Shown here piece after piece: positions 9,804 to 16,466 of a DNA stretch of 25,706 nucleotides. Where the stretch lies: assembly GCF_937958065.1 (NCBI RefSeq), contig NZ_CALFXI010000069.1, forward strand, positions 1-25,706. The letters are read 5' to 3'. This DNA comes from an uncultured Steroidobacter sp. Its GTDB lineage: Bacteria > Pseudomonadota > Gammaproteobacteria > Steroidobacterales > Steroidobacteraceae. The number at the start of each line of letters is the position of its first letter. Positions within the stretch are counted from its first letter, which is position 1. The notes below the pieces were generated by a model. The model did no database searches. It saw only the letters and a program-made list of their open reading frames with translations, and was not told where the DNA came from. The position numbers and the translations under genes are program-made.

Positions 9804-9895
9804 TGGGCTTGCGCGGAGCAGGACTGCGCAGCGCAATGTACAGCAAAGTCGCGCGCGTCAGCGCGAGCGAAGCGGAGCGACGGCGTGCGTCGCGG

Positions 9896-9927
9896 TGCCG
9901 GGAGGGCACTTCCCCCCGACAGCCGCC
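9896..9927 (-). repeat. Inverted copy of an array block
   Basis: The reverse complement of this segment matches 9663-9694 at about 30 of 32 positions by eye; the shared core is the ggctgtcgggg and cctcccggca part of the unit. The two copies face each other across about 200 bases that include the last palindrome, so they could pair into a long stem. Confidence 0.7.
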
Positions 9928-9976
9928 GCCAGCCACCAACGCAGCTCTTCGTCGAGCTCAACGATGCAATCGACCT
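9921..9976 (-). repeat. Degenerate duplicate of the ridA 3' end
   Basis: This segment matches 10003-10058, which spans the last codons and stop of ridA, at 46 of 56 positions counted by eye with a constant offset of 82 bases. Read on the minus strand it still encodes DCIVELD, the last residues of RidA, but in a different frame. It then runs on without the stop codon. Confidence 0.65.
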
Positions 9977-10029
9977 CTTCAGCGCAATGCGCGGCCAACA
10001 CCCGCCGCCGCAAGCCACTGACGCTGATC

Positions 10030-10413
10030 TCAGTCGAGCTCGACGATGCAATCGATCTCGACGTTCGCATTCTTCGGCAGCGCCGACACCTGCACCGTGA
10101 CGCGCGACGGATACGGCTCGCTGAAATACTCCGCCATGATCTTGTTCAACGTCGGGAAGATGCCGAAGTCGAGAATGAACACCGTCGCTCGCGTGACCTG
10201 CGAGAAGTTGCCACCGGCCGCCGTGACGATCGCCTTCAGGTTGTCGAACACGCGGCGGATTTCCACCTCGATCGAGCTGTTCTGCAGCTCACCCGTGGTC
10301 GGATCGAGCGCGATCTGACCGGACACGTAGACGGTCTTGCCGACCTTCACGGCCTGGGAATAAGTGCCGATGGCCTTGGGAGCGTTCGGGGTCGAGATGA
10401 TTTCGCGCGCCAT
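10030..10413 (-). CDS. ridA: RidA family enamine/imine deaminase
   Basis: RidA hydrolyses reactive 2-aminoacrylate and related imines, made by PLP enzymes such as threonine dehydratase, to 2-ketoacids and ammonia, preventing damage to PLP enzymes. The 127-residue protein is full length for the family. NAPKAIGTYSQA at the N-terminus, YVSGQIALDP, the arginine in YPSR (R104) that binds the substrate carboxylate, and E119 in NVEID are the expected active-site elements. Family members form trimers. The ATG at 10413 lacks a strong ribosome-binding site. It lies 93 bases downstream of spoT in the same direction, the order also seen in pseudomonads and xanthomonads. Its 3' end is partly duplicated just downstream. 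Confidence 0.95.
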   Translation of the reverse strand: MAREIISTPNAPKAIGTYSQAVKVGKTVYVSGQIALDPTTGELQNSSIEVEIRRVFDNLKAIVTAAGGNFSQVTRATVFILDFGIFPTLNKIMAEYFSEPYPSRVTVQVSALPKNANVEIDCIVELD

Positions 10414-10448
10414 GATGGTCCAACCGTTGCTGACGAGAAGCGCGGATT

Positions 10449-10468
10449 TTGCGCGCGTTCGCGCGCAA
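10449..10468. other. GC-rich hairpin between spoT and ridA
   Basis: Perfect 8-bp arms, ttgcgcgc and gcgcgcaa, have a 4-base loop. It sits between the spoT stop and the ridA start. In the direction of transcription it is followed by AAAATCC rather than a U run, so it does not look like an intrinsic terminator. It may set relative expression or mark an mRNA processing point; this is inference. Confidence 0.35.
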
Positions 10469-10506
10469 TGGCCACCGTGGCAGCACTCTCTCCGGGGATC
10501 CCTGCC

Positions 10507-12738
10507 TCAGGCGATGACGCGCGTGACGCGGAGCACTTCCGGCATCTTGCGCAGATTCTTGATCACGTGCGCCAGGTGCTTACGGTTGCGCACCTGCAGA
10601 TCGAAGATCAGGGTCGACGCGTCGCCGTCGCGCTCGTCCACCGCGACGTGTTCGATGTTGGTTTCCGTGGTCGCGATATTCGACGCAATCGCCGCGAGCA
10701 CGCCCATGCGATTGGCCACATCGATGCGCACTTCGACGTTGAACAAGCGATCCACGTTCGGCTGCCACGTCACCGTCAGCCACTTATCCGGCTGCTTGCG
10801 GTAGTTGCGCAGATTGCCGCAGGCCTCGCGATGGATCACGACGCCTCGGCCGCTCGACAGGTACGCCATGATCGGATCGTTCGGAATCGGGAAGCAGCAG
10901 CGCGCGTAGCTGACCACCATGCCCTCGGTGCCCGCGATCGCGAGCGGCTCGGCTTGCGTGGTCTGTTCTGGCTGATGGCTGCCGTCCGTGGGCAACAGCC
11001 GGCGCGCGACCAGCGCCGCCAGTCGTTCGCCGAGGCCGATCTTCTCGAACAACTCGTCGGGCGTCTTGAGATTGAGCTCCGCGGCGACCGCCTGCAGACG
11101 CTCCTCGGGGATCTTCTTCAGCACCAGCGACACGTCCTGCAGCGCCTGGCTCAGCATCCGCTTGCCCAGCTCGATCGCTTCGCTGTGTTTCAAACCCTTC
11201 AGGTAGTGACGAATCGCCGCGCGCGCCTTCGCGGTCACGACGAAGTTCACCCACGCGGGATTCGGCGTCGCGCCTTTCGCGGTGATGATCTCCACGGTCT
11301 GGCCGTTACGCAGCGGCGTGCGCAGGGGCACGAGGCGTCGATCCACTTTCGCCGCGACGCAGTGATTACCGATGTCCGTGTGCACGGAATATGCGAAATC
11401 CACCGCAGTGGCATTGCGCGGCAGACGGCGAATCTCACCGCGCGGCGTAAACACGTACACCTTGTCCGGGAACAGGTCGAGCTTGACGCTCTCCATGAAT
11501 TCCTCGGCGGAGTTGCCGCTGTGGGGCATCTCCATCAAGTGCTGCAGCCACTCGCTCGCGCGGTCGCGATAGGCACGGCCCGCGTCGTTGGAATCTTCAC
11601 CGGTCTTGTATTGCCAGTGCGCGGCAATGCCCGACTCGGCGATGCGATGCATGTCTTCGGTGCGGATCTGCACTTCGATGGGCATGCCGTTCGGACCGAA
11701 CAGCGTGGTATGTAACGACTGATAGCCGTTGATGCGCGGGATCGCGATGTAGTCCTTGAAGCGTCCCGGCATCGGTCGATACAGGCCGTGCACGATGCCG
11801 AGCACGCGATAACACGTATCGATCGAGTCCACGACGATGCGGAAGCCGAACATATCGACGATGGACGACAGCGGCACGCGCTTGCGACGCATCTTCTGAT
11901 AGATGCTGTACAGGTGCTTCTCGCGGCCTTCGACCCGGCCTTTGATCTGCGCCTTGTCCAGCGCCGTGCGCAGGTTGCCCGCGATCTTGCCGACGAACTG
12001 TTTCTGATTGCCGCGCGCTCGTTTGAGCGCCTTCTCGATGATGCGATGACGGCCGGGATAGAGTGCTTTGAAGCCCAGCTCTTCCAGCTCGGACTTCACG
12101 GTGTGAATGCCGAGGCGATTGGCGATCGGCGCGTAGATTTCGAGCGTCTCGCGCGCCACGGTGCGTCGTTTCGCCGGCGGCACCGAGCCGAGCGTGCGCA
12201 TGTTGTGCGTGCGGTCGGCGAGCTTGACCATGATCACGCGAATGTCGCGGACCATCGCGAGCAGCATTTTGCGGAAGCTTTCCGCCTGCGCCTCGGCGCG
12301 GCTGCGGAACTGGATGTGGTCCAACTTCGAGACACCATCGACCAGTTCCGCGACATCGGCGCCGAAACGCTCGGCGATGTCGTCCTTGGCGGTCGGGGTG
12401 TCTTCGATTACGTCGTGCAGGATAGCCGCCACGATCGTGGGCGCATCCAGGTGCAAGTCGGCGAGGATGTGCGCGACTGCGACCGGATGCGCGATGTACG
12501 GCTCACCGCTCAGGCGCTTCTGGCCCTCGTGGGCCTCGGCGCCGAATTCATAAGCATCGCGGATCCGGTCGACCTGCGCGGGCGGCAGGTAGGTCTCCAG
12601 CTTGTTGAGCAGCTGGTTGACCCCGATGGAGCGTCTTCCGGTGGGTAACAGGTTGAGAATGGAAGACGCGTAGTCCATAAGCTGAAGCTGGGGGACTTCA
12701 GGGCGCGACTCAATCTCCGAGGCCGAGATGAGGCGCAC
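10507..12738 (-). CDS. spoT: Bifunctional (p)ppGpp synthetase/hydrolase SpoT
   Basis: SpoT makes and mainly degrades the stringent-response alarmone (p)ppGpp. Domains in order are the HD hydrolase (H84 in YIAHPVAVAH; H108-D109 in ILHDVIEDT, all present) and the synthetase (DMFGFRIVVD; RFKD 326-329; NGYQSLHT; EVQIRTEDM). A TGS domain (about 425-486) follows, then a linker with CC at YARCCFPI, and an ACT domain at the C-terminus. The RxKD loop is the form found in bifunctional Rel/SpoT rather than the ExDD form of RelA, so both activities are likely. The GTG at 12738 overlaps the end of rpoZ by 29 bases; an ATG at 12678 would remove 20 residues and the overlap but has no visible ribosome-binding site. 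The longer form has about 38 residues ahead of the usual E. coli start. Confidence 0.95.
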   Translation of the reverse strand: MRLISASEIESRPEVPQLQLMDYASSILNLLPTGRRSIGVNQLLNKLETYLPPAQVDRIRDAYEFGAEAHEGQKRLSGEPYIAHPVAVAHILADLHLDAPTIVAAILHDVIEDTPTAKDDIAERFGADVAELVDGVSKLDHIQFRSRAEAQAESFRKMLLAMVRDIRVIMVKLADRTHNMRTLGSVPPAKRRTVARETLEIYAPIANRLGIHTVKSELEELGFKALYPGRHRIIEKALKRARGNQKQFVGKIAGNLRTALDKAQIKGRVEGREKHLYSIYQKMRRKRVPLSSIVDMFGFRIVVDSIDTCYRVLGIVHGLYRPMPGRFKDYIAIPRINGYQSLHTTLFGPNGMPIEVQIRTEDMHRIAESGIAAHWQYKTGEDSNDAGRAYRDRASEWLQHLMEMPHSGNSAEEFMESVKLDLFPDKVYVFTPRGEIRRLPRNATAVDFAYSVHTDIGNHCVAAKVDRRLVPLRTPLRNGQTVEIITAKGATPNPAWVNFVVTAKARAAIRHYLKGLKHSEAIELGKRMLSQALQDVSLVLKKIPEERLQAVAAELNLKTPDELFEKIGLGERLAALVARRLLPTDGSHQPEQTTQAEPLAIAGTEGMVVSYARCCFPIPNDPIMAYLSSGRGVVIHREACGNLRNYRKQPDKWLTVTWQPNVDRLFNVEVRIDVANRMGVLAAIASNIATTETNIEHVAVDERDGDASTLIFDLQVRNRKHLAHVIKNLRKMPEVLRVTRVIA

Positions 12739-13000
12739 GCAGCTCGCCCGACATGCCGGCCATGTCCGGCTCGGGCATCAGTTCGGGCTGCGGGCGCTGC
12801 TCGGCTTCCTCGAGGATCTCCGGGCCGATGTGACCGGCGGCGATTTCGCGCAGCGCGACCACGGTGGGCTTGTCGTTCTCCCACTCCACAGTCGCCTCGG
12901 CACCGTTGGCCAGCTTGCGGGCGCGCTTGGCGGCCACCAGCACCAGCTGGAACAGGTTCGGGATGTTGTGGAGCGAGTCTTCGACGGTGATACGGGCCAT
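12710..13000 (-). CDS. rpoZ: RNA polymerase omega subunit
   Basis: Omega helps fold and assemble the beta' subunit of RNA polymerase and forms part of a ppGpp site in gammaproteobacteria. The true start is the ATG of MARITVEDS at 13000, with AGAGG five bases upstream; this gives 96 residues against 91 in E. coli. The conserved block runs from NIPNLFQLVLVAAKRARKL to KPTVVALREIAAG. The tail is Glu/Pro-rich and then diverges. It is immediately followed by spoT, the classical pairing of a ppGpp enzyme with a ppGpp-responsive polymerase subunit. gmk, which often precedes rpoZ, is absent; a divergent cytochrome gene takes that place. Confidence 0.96.
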   Translation of the reverse strand: MARITVEDSLHNIPNLFQLVLVAAKRARKLANGAEATVEWENDKPTVVALREIAAGHIGPEILEEAEQRPQPELMPEPDMAGMSGELRAPHLGLGD

Positions 13001-13042
13001 GAAAACCTCTGGCGATCGCAAAACTGGGGGGATTGGCTGAGC

Positions 13043-13048
13043 AGTATA
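13043..13048 (-). promoter_or_regulatory. Possible -10 box for rpoZ-spoT
   Basis: On the minus strand this reads TATACT, one base from the sigma70 -10 consensus, 42 bases before the rpoZ ATG. I see no convincing -35 box at 16-18 bases, so the call rests on one hexamer in an otherwise GC-rich divergent gap. Confidence 0.3.
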
Positions 13049-13207
13049 CCCGAGCCCCGGGCGGTTGGCGGGGGGCGATTGGCAGTTCCGAAGCCCCAAC
13101 CCCTAACCTCTTACCGCATTCTTCCGCTACCATACCGCGCCCCGCCGGCCGGGGTACCTCAGACATTCTGGCAATAGTGCGCCGGCAAGAAGCGGAGAGA
13201 GTGGGTT

Positions 13208-13843
13208 ATGACGTTTCGATTGAGCCCGGTAACGGTGCTTGGACTGGGCTTGCTGGCTGCTGTGTCCCTGTCGTCGACCGCGAGCGCGGCGGATGCCGCC
13301 AAGGGCAAGGTCCTGGCTTACACCTGCCACGGCTGCCATGGCGTTCCCGAGTACAAGAATGCCTACCCGAACTATCGCGTGCCGAAGCTGGGCGGCCAGA
13401 ACGAGGCGTACCTGGTGAGCGCGCTGAATGCCTACGCCAAGGGCGAGCGTCCGCATCCCACCATGCACGCGCAGGCCGCGACCCTGACCGACCAGGAGAA
13501 GGCCGATATCGCCGCGTTCCTGAGCGCGGGCGGCGGCATTCCGAGCAAGGATGTCGTGGGCACTCCGCCGCCGGCCACGCAGACCTGCGTCGCCTGCCAC
13601 GGCGCCGATGGCGCCAAGACCGTAGCCCCGGATTATCCGAAGCTCGCCGGCCAGCCGGCCGACTACCTCGTGCACGCCCTCAGGGACTACAAGAGCGGCA
13701 AGCGCAAGAACCCGATCATGGCCGGCATCATCAGCGGCGTGGACGAGAAGGATTTCAAGGCGATCGCCGAGTTCTTCTCCAGGCAGCAGGCGCTGTGCAC
13801 GACCGATCAGGTTCGCGATCACGGCAAGTGCGAGACCGAGTAA
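13208..13843 (+). CDS. Di-heme cytochrome c4-like protein, periplasmic
   Basis: This is a secreted electron carrier with two c-type heme domains, which may feed the terminal oxidase. A signal peptide (about residues 1-28, ending STASA) precedes two repeated domains. Each has a CxxCH heme site, CHGCH (40-44) and CVACH (127-131), and a distal methionine, M86 in HPTMHAQ and M171 in NPIMAG. The repeated domain pattern (PKLGGQNEAYLVSALNAY and PKLAGQPADYLVHALRDY) is that of cytochrome c4. A GGAGAG stretch lies about 10 bases before the ATG. It is divergent from rpoZ, sharing a 207-base gap. Two further cysteines (C197, C208) in the short C-terminal tail are outside the heme motifs. A c5/c552-type name is possible, but the two-domain layout favours c4. 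Confidence 0.92.
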   Translation: MTFRLSPVTVLGLGLLAAVSLSSTASAADAAKGKVLAYTCHGCHGVPEYKNAYPNYRVPKLGGQNEAYLVSALNAYAKGERPHPTMHAQAATLTDQEKADIAAFLSAGGGIPSKDVVGTPPPATQTCVACHGADGAKTVAPDYPKLAGQPADYLVHALRDYKSGKRKNPIMAGIISGVDEKDFKAIAEFFSRQQALCTTDQVRDHGKCETE

Positions 13844-13897
13844 GCGCGCGCGCTTACCTGATTTCCTGATTCACGACACGCGCGGGAGCGACCACAC

Positions 13898-14890
13898 ATG
13901 CAGAGCTTTCGCGCGTTTCGCATCCACCAGGAAGCCGGCAAGATCGTCTCGCGCATGGAGACGATCGGCCTGAACGATCTCGCCGAGGGCGAGGTCGTCG
14001 TCAAAGTCCGCTACTCCACCATCAACTACAAGGACGTGCTCGCCGCGACCGGCGCCGGCAAGATCCTGCGCCGTTACCCGCTGGTCGGCGGCATCGACCT
14101 GTCCGGCGAAGTCGTCTCCTCCAGCGATCCGCAATTCCAGCCCGGCCAGAAGGTGCTGGTCACCGGCAGCGAGCTGTCGGAGACCCGCGATGGCGGCTAT
14201 GCCGAGTACGCGCGCTTGAAGAGCGATTCGGTCGTGCCGATTCCCGCCGGTCTGGATGAATTCCAGGCGATGGCGATCGGCACCGCCGGCTACACCGCCG
14301 CGCTCGCGATTCATCGCATGGAACAGAACGGCCAGCAGCCGGGCGATGGCGAGATCGTCGTGACGGGCGCGACCGGCGGCGTTGGCAGCATCGCGGTGGA
14401 CATGCTGGCCGCTCGGGGTTACCGCGTGGTCGCGGTCACCGGCAAACAAGCGTCCGTCGACTATTTGCAACGTCTCGGCGCGGTCCGTGTGCTGCTCCGG
14501 GATCAGATCAACACCGGCTCGCGTCCGTTGGAAGAAGCGCAGTTTGCCGGCGCCATCGACAATGTCGGCGGCGAACTGCTCACCTGGCTGACGCGGACCA
14601 CCCGGCTCTGGGGCAACATCGCCAGCATCGGCCTGGCCGCCAGCCCCGAGCTGAAGACCACCGTGATGCCGTTCATCCTGCGCGGCGTGAGCCTGCTTGG
14701 AATCAATTCCGTATACACGCCGCGAGCGCTGCGCCTGCAGGTGTGGCAGCGGCTCGGGTCCGACCTCAAGCCGCGCCACCTCGACAGCATCGTGACGCGC
14801 ACGATCGCGTTCGAGCAGTTGCCCGGCGCGTTCGATGATTATCTGAAAGCGGGTGTCACCGGCCGCACGGTCGTGCGCATCGCCGGTTGA
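13898..14890 (+). CDS. acuI: YhdH/AcuI-type NADPH-dependent oxidoreductase (acryloyl-CoA reductase family)
   Basis: This is a medium-chain dehydrogenase/reductase without zinc. The closest named family is YhdH/AcuI, which reduces acryloyl-CoA to propionyl-CoA with NADPH. The protein is 330 residues, the usual length. Family features are STINYKDVLAATG near the N-terminus, YPLVGGIDLSGEV, DGGYAEYAR, GTAGYTAALAIH and the nucleotide-binding GATGGVGS (157-164). IGLAASPELKTTVMPFILRGVSLLGI is the block I associate most with YhdH; it spans about residues 247-272. There are no zinc-ligand cysteines in the expected places. It ends 15 bases before rsmG and could be cotranscribed with it. The exact substrate is uncertain; other quinone-oxidoreductase-like MDR members share much of this. 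Confidence 0.86.
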   Translation: MQSFRAFRIHQEAGKIVSRMETIGLNDLAEGEVVVKVRYSTINYKDVLAATGAGKILRRYPLVGGIDLSGEVVSSSDPQFQPGQKVLVTGSELSETRDGGYAEYARLKSDSVVPIPAGLDEFQAMAIGTAGYTAALAIHRMEQNGQQPGDGEIVVTGATGGVGSIAVDMLAARGYRVVAVTGKQASVDYLQRLGAVRVLLRDQINTGSRPLEEAQFAGAIDNVGGELLTWLTRTTRLWGNIASIGLAASPELKTTVMPFILRGVSLLGINSVYTPRALRLQVWQRLGSDLKPRHLDSIVTRTIAFEQLPGAFDDYLKAGVTGRTVVRIAG

Positions 14891-14905
14891 GGTCGAGCGC
14901 TGCCG

Positions 14906-15538
14906 ATGAGCGATCCCACTCTCATTGCCGGTGCGGCTCAGCTGGGTATCGAGCTGAGCGAGCGCCAGGCGCAGCAGCTGATCGCCGTGCTCGACGAGCT
15001 GGACGACTGGAATCAGCGGATGAATCTCACCGCGATCCGCGAGCGCGCCGCGCAGATCACCAAACACTTGCTGGACAGCTTGTCCGTGCAGCCGTTCCTG
15101 CACGACGAGCGAGTGCTGGACGTGGGTACCGGCGCGGGTTTTCCCGGTCTGCCGCTCGCCATCGTCAATCCTTCGAAGCAATTCGTGCTGCTCGACTCCA
15201 CGGCCAAGAAGCTCAAGTTCATAGAACACGTCGCCGCGGCGCTGGCGTTGCCCAATGTGCAAACCGTGCATACTCGCGCGGAAAGTTACCGCCCGGCGCA
15301 ACGATTCGATATCGTGCTGTCGCGCGCGGTCGGGCCGGTAGAGCAATTCGTCAAATGGGCCGGTCATCTGTGTGTCGGCGGCGGGCGACTGCTGGCGATG
15401 AAGGGCCGGTATCCCGAAGAGGAGCTCGCCCGGTTGCCGAGCGGCTGGAAACTGGCGGCGGTGCACCGACTTAATGTGCCCGCTCTGGACGAAGAGCGGC
15501 ATCTTGTGGAAATCTGCCGCAACCACGACCGGCTGTAG
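14906..15538 (+). CDS. rsmG: 16S rRNA (guanine-N7) methyltransferase RsmG (GidB)
   Basis: RsmG methylates N7 of G527 in the 530 loop of 16S rRNA; in many bacteria its loss gives low-level streptomycin resistance. At 210 residues it is the usual length. The core is WNQRMNLTAIR (family signature), then the SAM-binding loop DVGTGAGFPG (72-81), VLLDSTAKKLKFI, and the later LSRAVGPVEQFVKW and MKGRYPEEEL. It precedes parA and parB, the normal order near the replication origin of gammaproteobacteria, but mnmG (gidA), its usual upstream partner, is replaced here by the acuI-like gene. Confidence 0.95.
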   Translation: MSDPTLIAGAAQLGIELSERQAQQLIAVLDELDDWNQRMNLTAIRERAAQITKHLLDSLSVQPFLHDERVLDVGTGAGFPGLPLAIVNPSKQFVLLDSTAKKLKFIEHVAAALALPNVQTVHTRAESYRPAQRFDIVLSRAVGPVEQFVKWAGHLCVGGGRLLAMKGRYPEEELARLPSGWKLAAVHRLNVPALDEERHLVEICRNHDRL

Positions 15539-15552
15539 CGCCAGGGCTGGCG
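15539..15552. other. Short inverted repeat after the rsmG stop
   Basis: Six-base arms, cgccag and ctggcg, are separated by GG immediately after the TAG. No T run follows. It may be chance in GC-rich DNA. The remaining 95 bases up to parA show no convincing promoter boxes. Confidence 0.2.
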
Positions 15553-15647
15553 GACCTGCCCCTTGCCCGGCTCGAAGATTTAACGTGCAGATTCAGCATT
15601 GTGCCGATTGCGTGACTCACTAACGGACTGGTCCCATTCATCATTCC

Positions 15648-16457
15648 ATGCATCGCATTCTCGCCATCACCAACCAGAAAGGCGGCGTCGGCAAGACCAC
15701 GACGAGCGTCAATCTGGCCGCATCCCTGGCGGCGACCAAGCGGCGCGTGTTGTTGATCGATATCGATCCGCAGGGCAATGCCACCATGGGCTGCGGCATC
15801 GACAAGCGCGCCGTGGAGCGGTCAACCACCGACGTGCTGCTCGGGGACAGCGACGCGGCCTCGGCGATGCGCACCGTGGACTATGCGGATTTCAAGGTGA
15901 TGCCGGCCAATCAGGATCTGGTCGCGGCCGATGTCGAGATGATGGGCAAGGCCGGATGCGAATCGCGCCTGCGGGACGCGCTGCAGCCGGTGATGCCGCA
16001 GTTCGATATCGTGCTGATCGATTGTCCGCCGGCGTTGAACATGCTGACGGTGAATGCGCTGGTCGCGGCCGAAGGCGTGCTGATTCCGATGCAATGTGAG
16101 TATTACGCGCTCGAGGGGCTCAGCGCCTTGATCAATACGATCGAAGAGATCAAGGCCGGGCCCAATCCGAAGCTGGAGATCGGCGGCATCCTGCGCACCA
16201 TGTTCGACCCGCGTAACAATCTGGCCAACGAGGTATCGGCACAGCTGATCGAGCACTTCGGCGACAAGGTGTTCCGCTCCATCATTCCGCGCAACGTGCG
16301 GCTCGCGGAAGCGCCGAGCTTCGGCAAGCCGGCGCTGCACTACGATAAAGAATCGCGCGGCGCGCTGGCTTATCTGGCGCTGGCCGGCGAAATGATTCGT
16401 CGAGAGGAAGAAACATTCAACGTGGCGCCGCCCGCCGCCGATGCGGTCGCGTCATAG
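15648..16457 (+). CDS. parA: Chromosome partitioning ATPase ParA (Soj)
   Basis: ParA is the deviant Walker-type ATPase that binds DNA non-specifically as an ATP dimer and, with ParB bound at parS, moves the replicated origin region apart. The 269-residue protein starts MHRILAITNQ and has the deviant Walker A KGGVGKTT (11-18), the switch region DIDPQGNATMG, and the Walker B strand IVLIDCPPALN. CEYYALEGLSALINTI and the C-terminal IIPRNVRLAEAPSFGKP are typical of chromosomal rather than plasmid ParA. There is no clear ribosome-binding site before the ATG. parB begins nine bases after the stop, so the pair is one transcript. Confidence 0.95.
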   Translation: MHRILAITNQKGGVGKTTTSVNLAASLAATKRRVLLIDIDPQGNATMGCGIDKRAVERSTTDVLLGDSDAASAMRTVDYADFKVMPANQDLVAADVEMMGKAGCESRLRDALQPVMPQFDIVLIDCPPALNMLTVNALVAAEGVLIPMQCEYYALEGLSALINTIEEIKAGPNPKLEIGGILRTMFDPRNNLANEVSAQLIEHFGDKVFRSIIPRNVRLAEAPSFGKPALHYDKESRGALAYLALAGEMIRREEETFNVAPPAADAVAS

Positions 16458-16466
16458 TGACGAACC

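Larger units (their letters stand above)
9157..9804. repeat. Tandem array of a 170-179 bp structured unit, about 3.7 copies
   Basis: Four anchor palindromes begin at 9259, 9438, 9608 and 9782 (spacings of about 179, 170 and 173). Between them the same blocks recur in order: gagccaccagccgactcaa, a ggctgtcgggg block, tcctcc/cggcaaatgga, a cagccacaagggctg mini-hairpin, and agcgaaggactgcttcgct followed by ccgcc. The middle two units are the most alike. The leftmost part (9157-9258) is a decayed partial copy that still has cggcaaatgaatcca and agcagcc. The rightmost copy stops just after its palindrome. The unit is too long and too variable to be a CRISPR array. I do not know its function. Confidence 0.85.
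9044..10029. other. 986-bp gene-free gap between recG and ridA, filled with repeats
   Basis: I see no credible gene here on either strand. Several short open frames exist, but the same repeat unit is read in different frames in successive copies, because the unit lengths (179, 170, 173) all leave a remainder of two when divided by three. The left 110 bases (9044-9156) show nothing I recognise. From 9157 to 9804 there is a tandem array, and from about 9663 to 9927 an inverted-copy pair. From 9921 to 9976 there is a degenerate duplicate of the 3' end of ridA. No transposase or integrase remnant is visible. Confidence 0.75.

Noticed and set aside
9157..9804. CRISPR array
   Set aside because: The unit is 170-179 bp with no short identical repeat alternating with unique spacers, and no cas gene is nearby.
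9399..10051. Short open frames on both strands in the repeat gap that share peptides such as CRGEVSS
   Set aside because: The shared peptides come from the DNA repeat. The frame changes from copy to copy, unit lengths are not multiples of three, and none has a convincing ribosome-binding site.
9664..11715. Long plus-strand open frame of about 680 codons
   Set aside because: It is antisense to ridA and spoT, whose protein motifs are unmistakable, and the product has a biased His/Arg/Asp-rich composition typical of a reverse-strand shadow.
13871..15526. Minus-strand open frame of about 550 codons
   Set aside because: It lies opposite acuI and rsmG, both intact family members. The predicted protein is His/Arg/Gln-rich without recognisable motifs.
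15539..15647. Replication origin or DnaA boxes near the partition genes
   Set aside because: I saw no TTATCCACA-like boxes or AT-rich unwinding region in this gap or elsewhere in the window.
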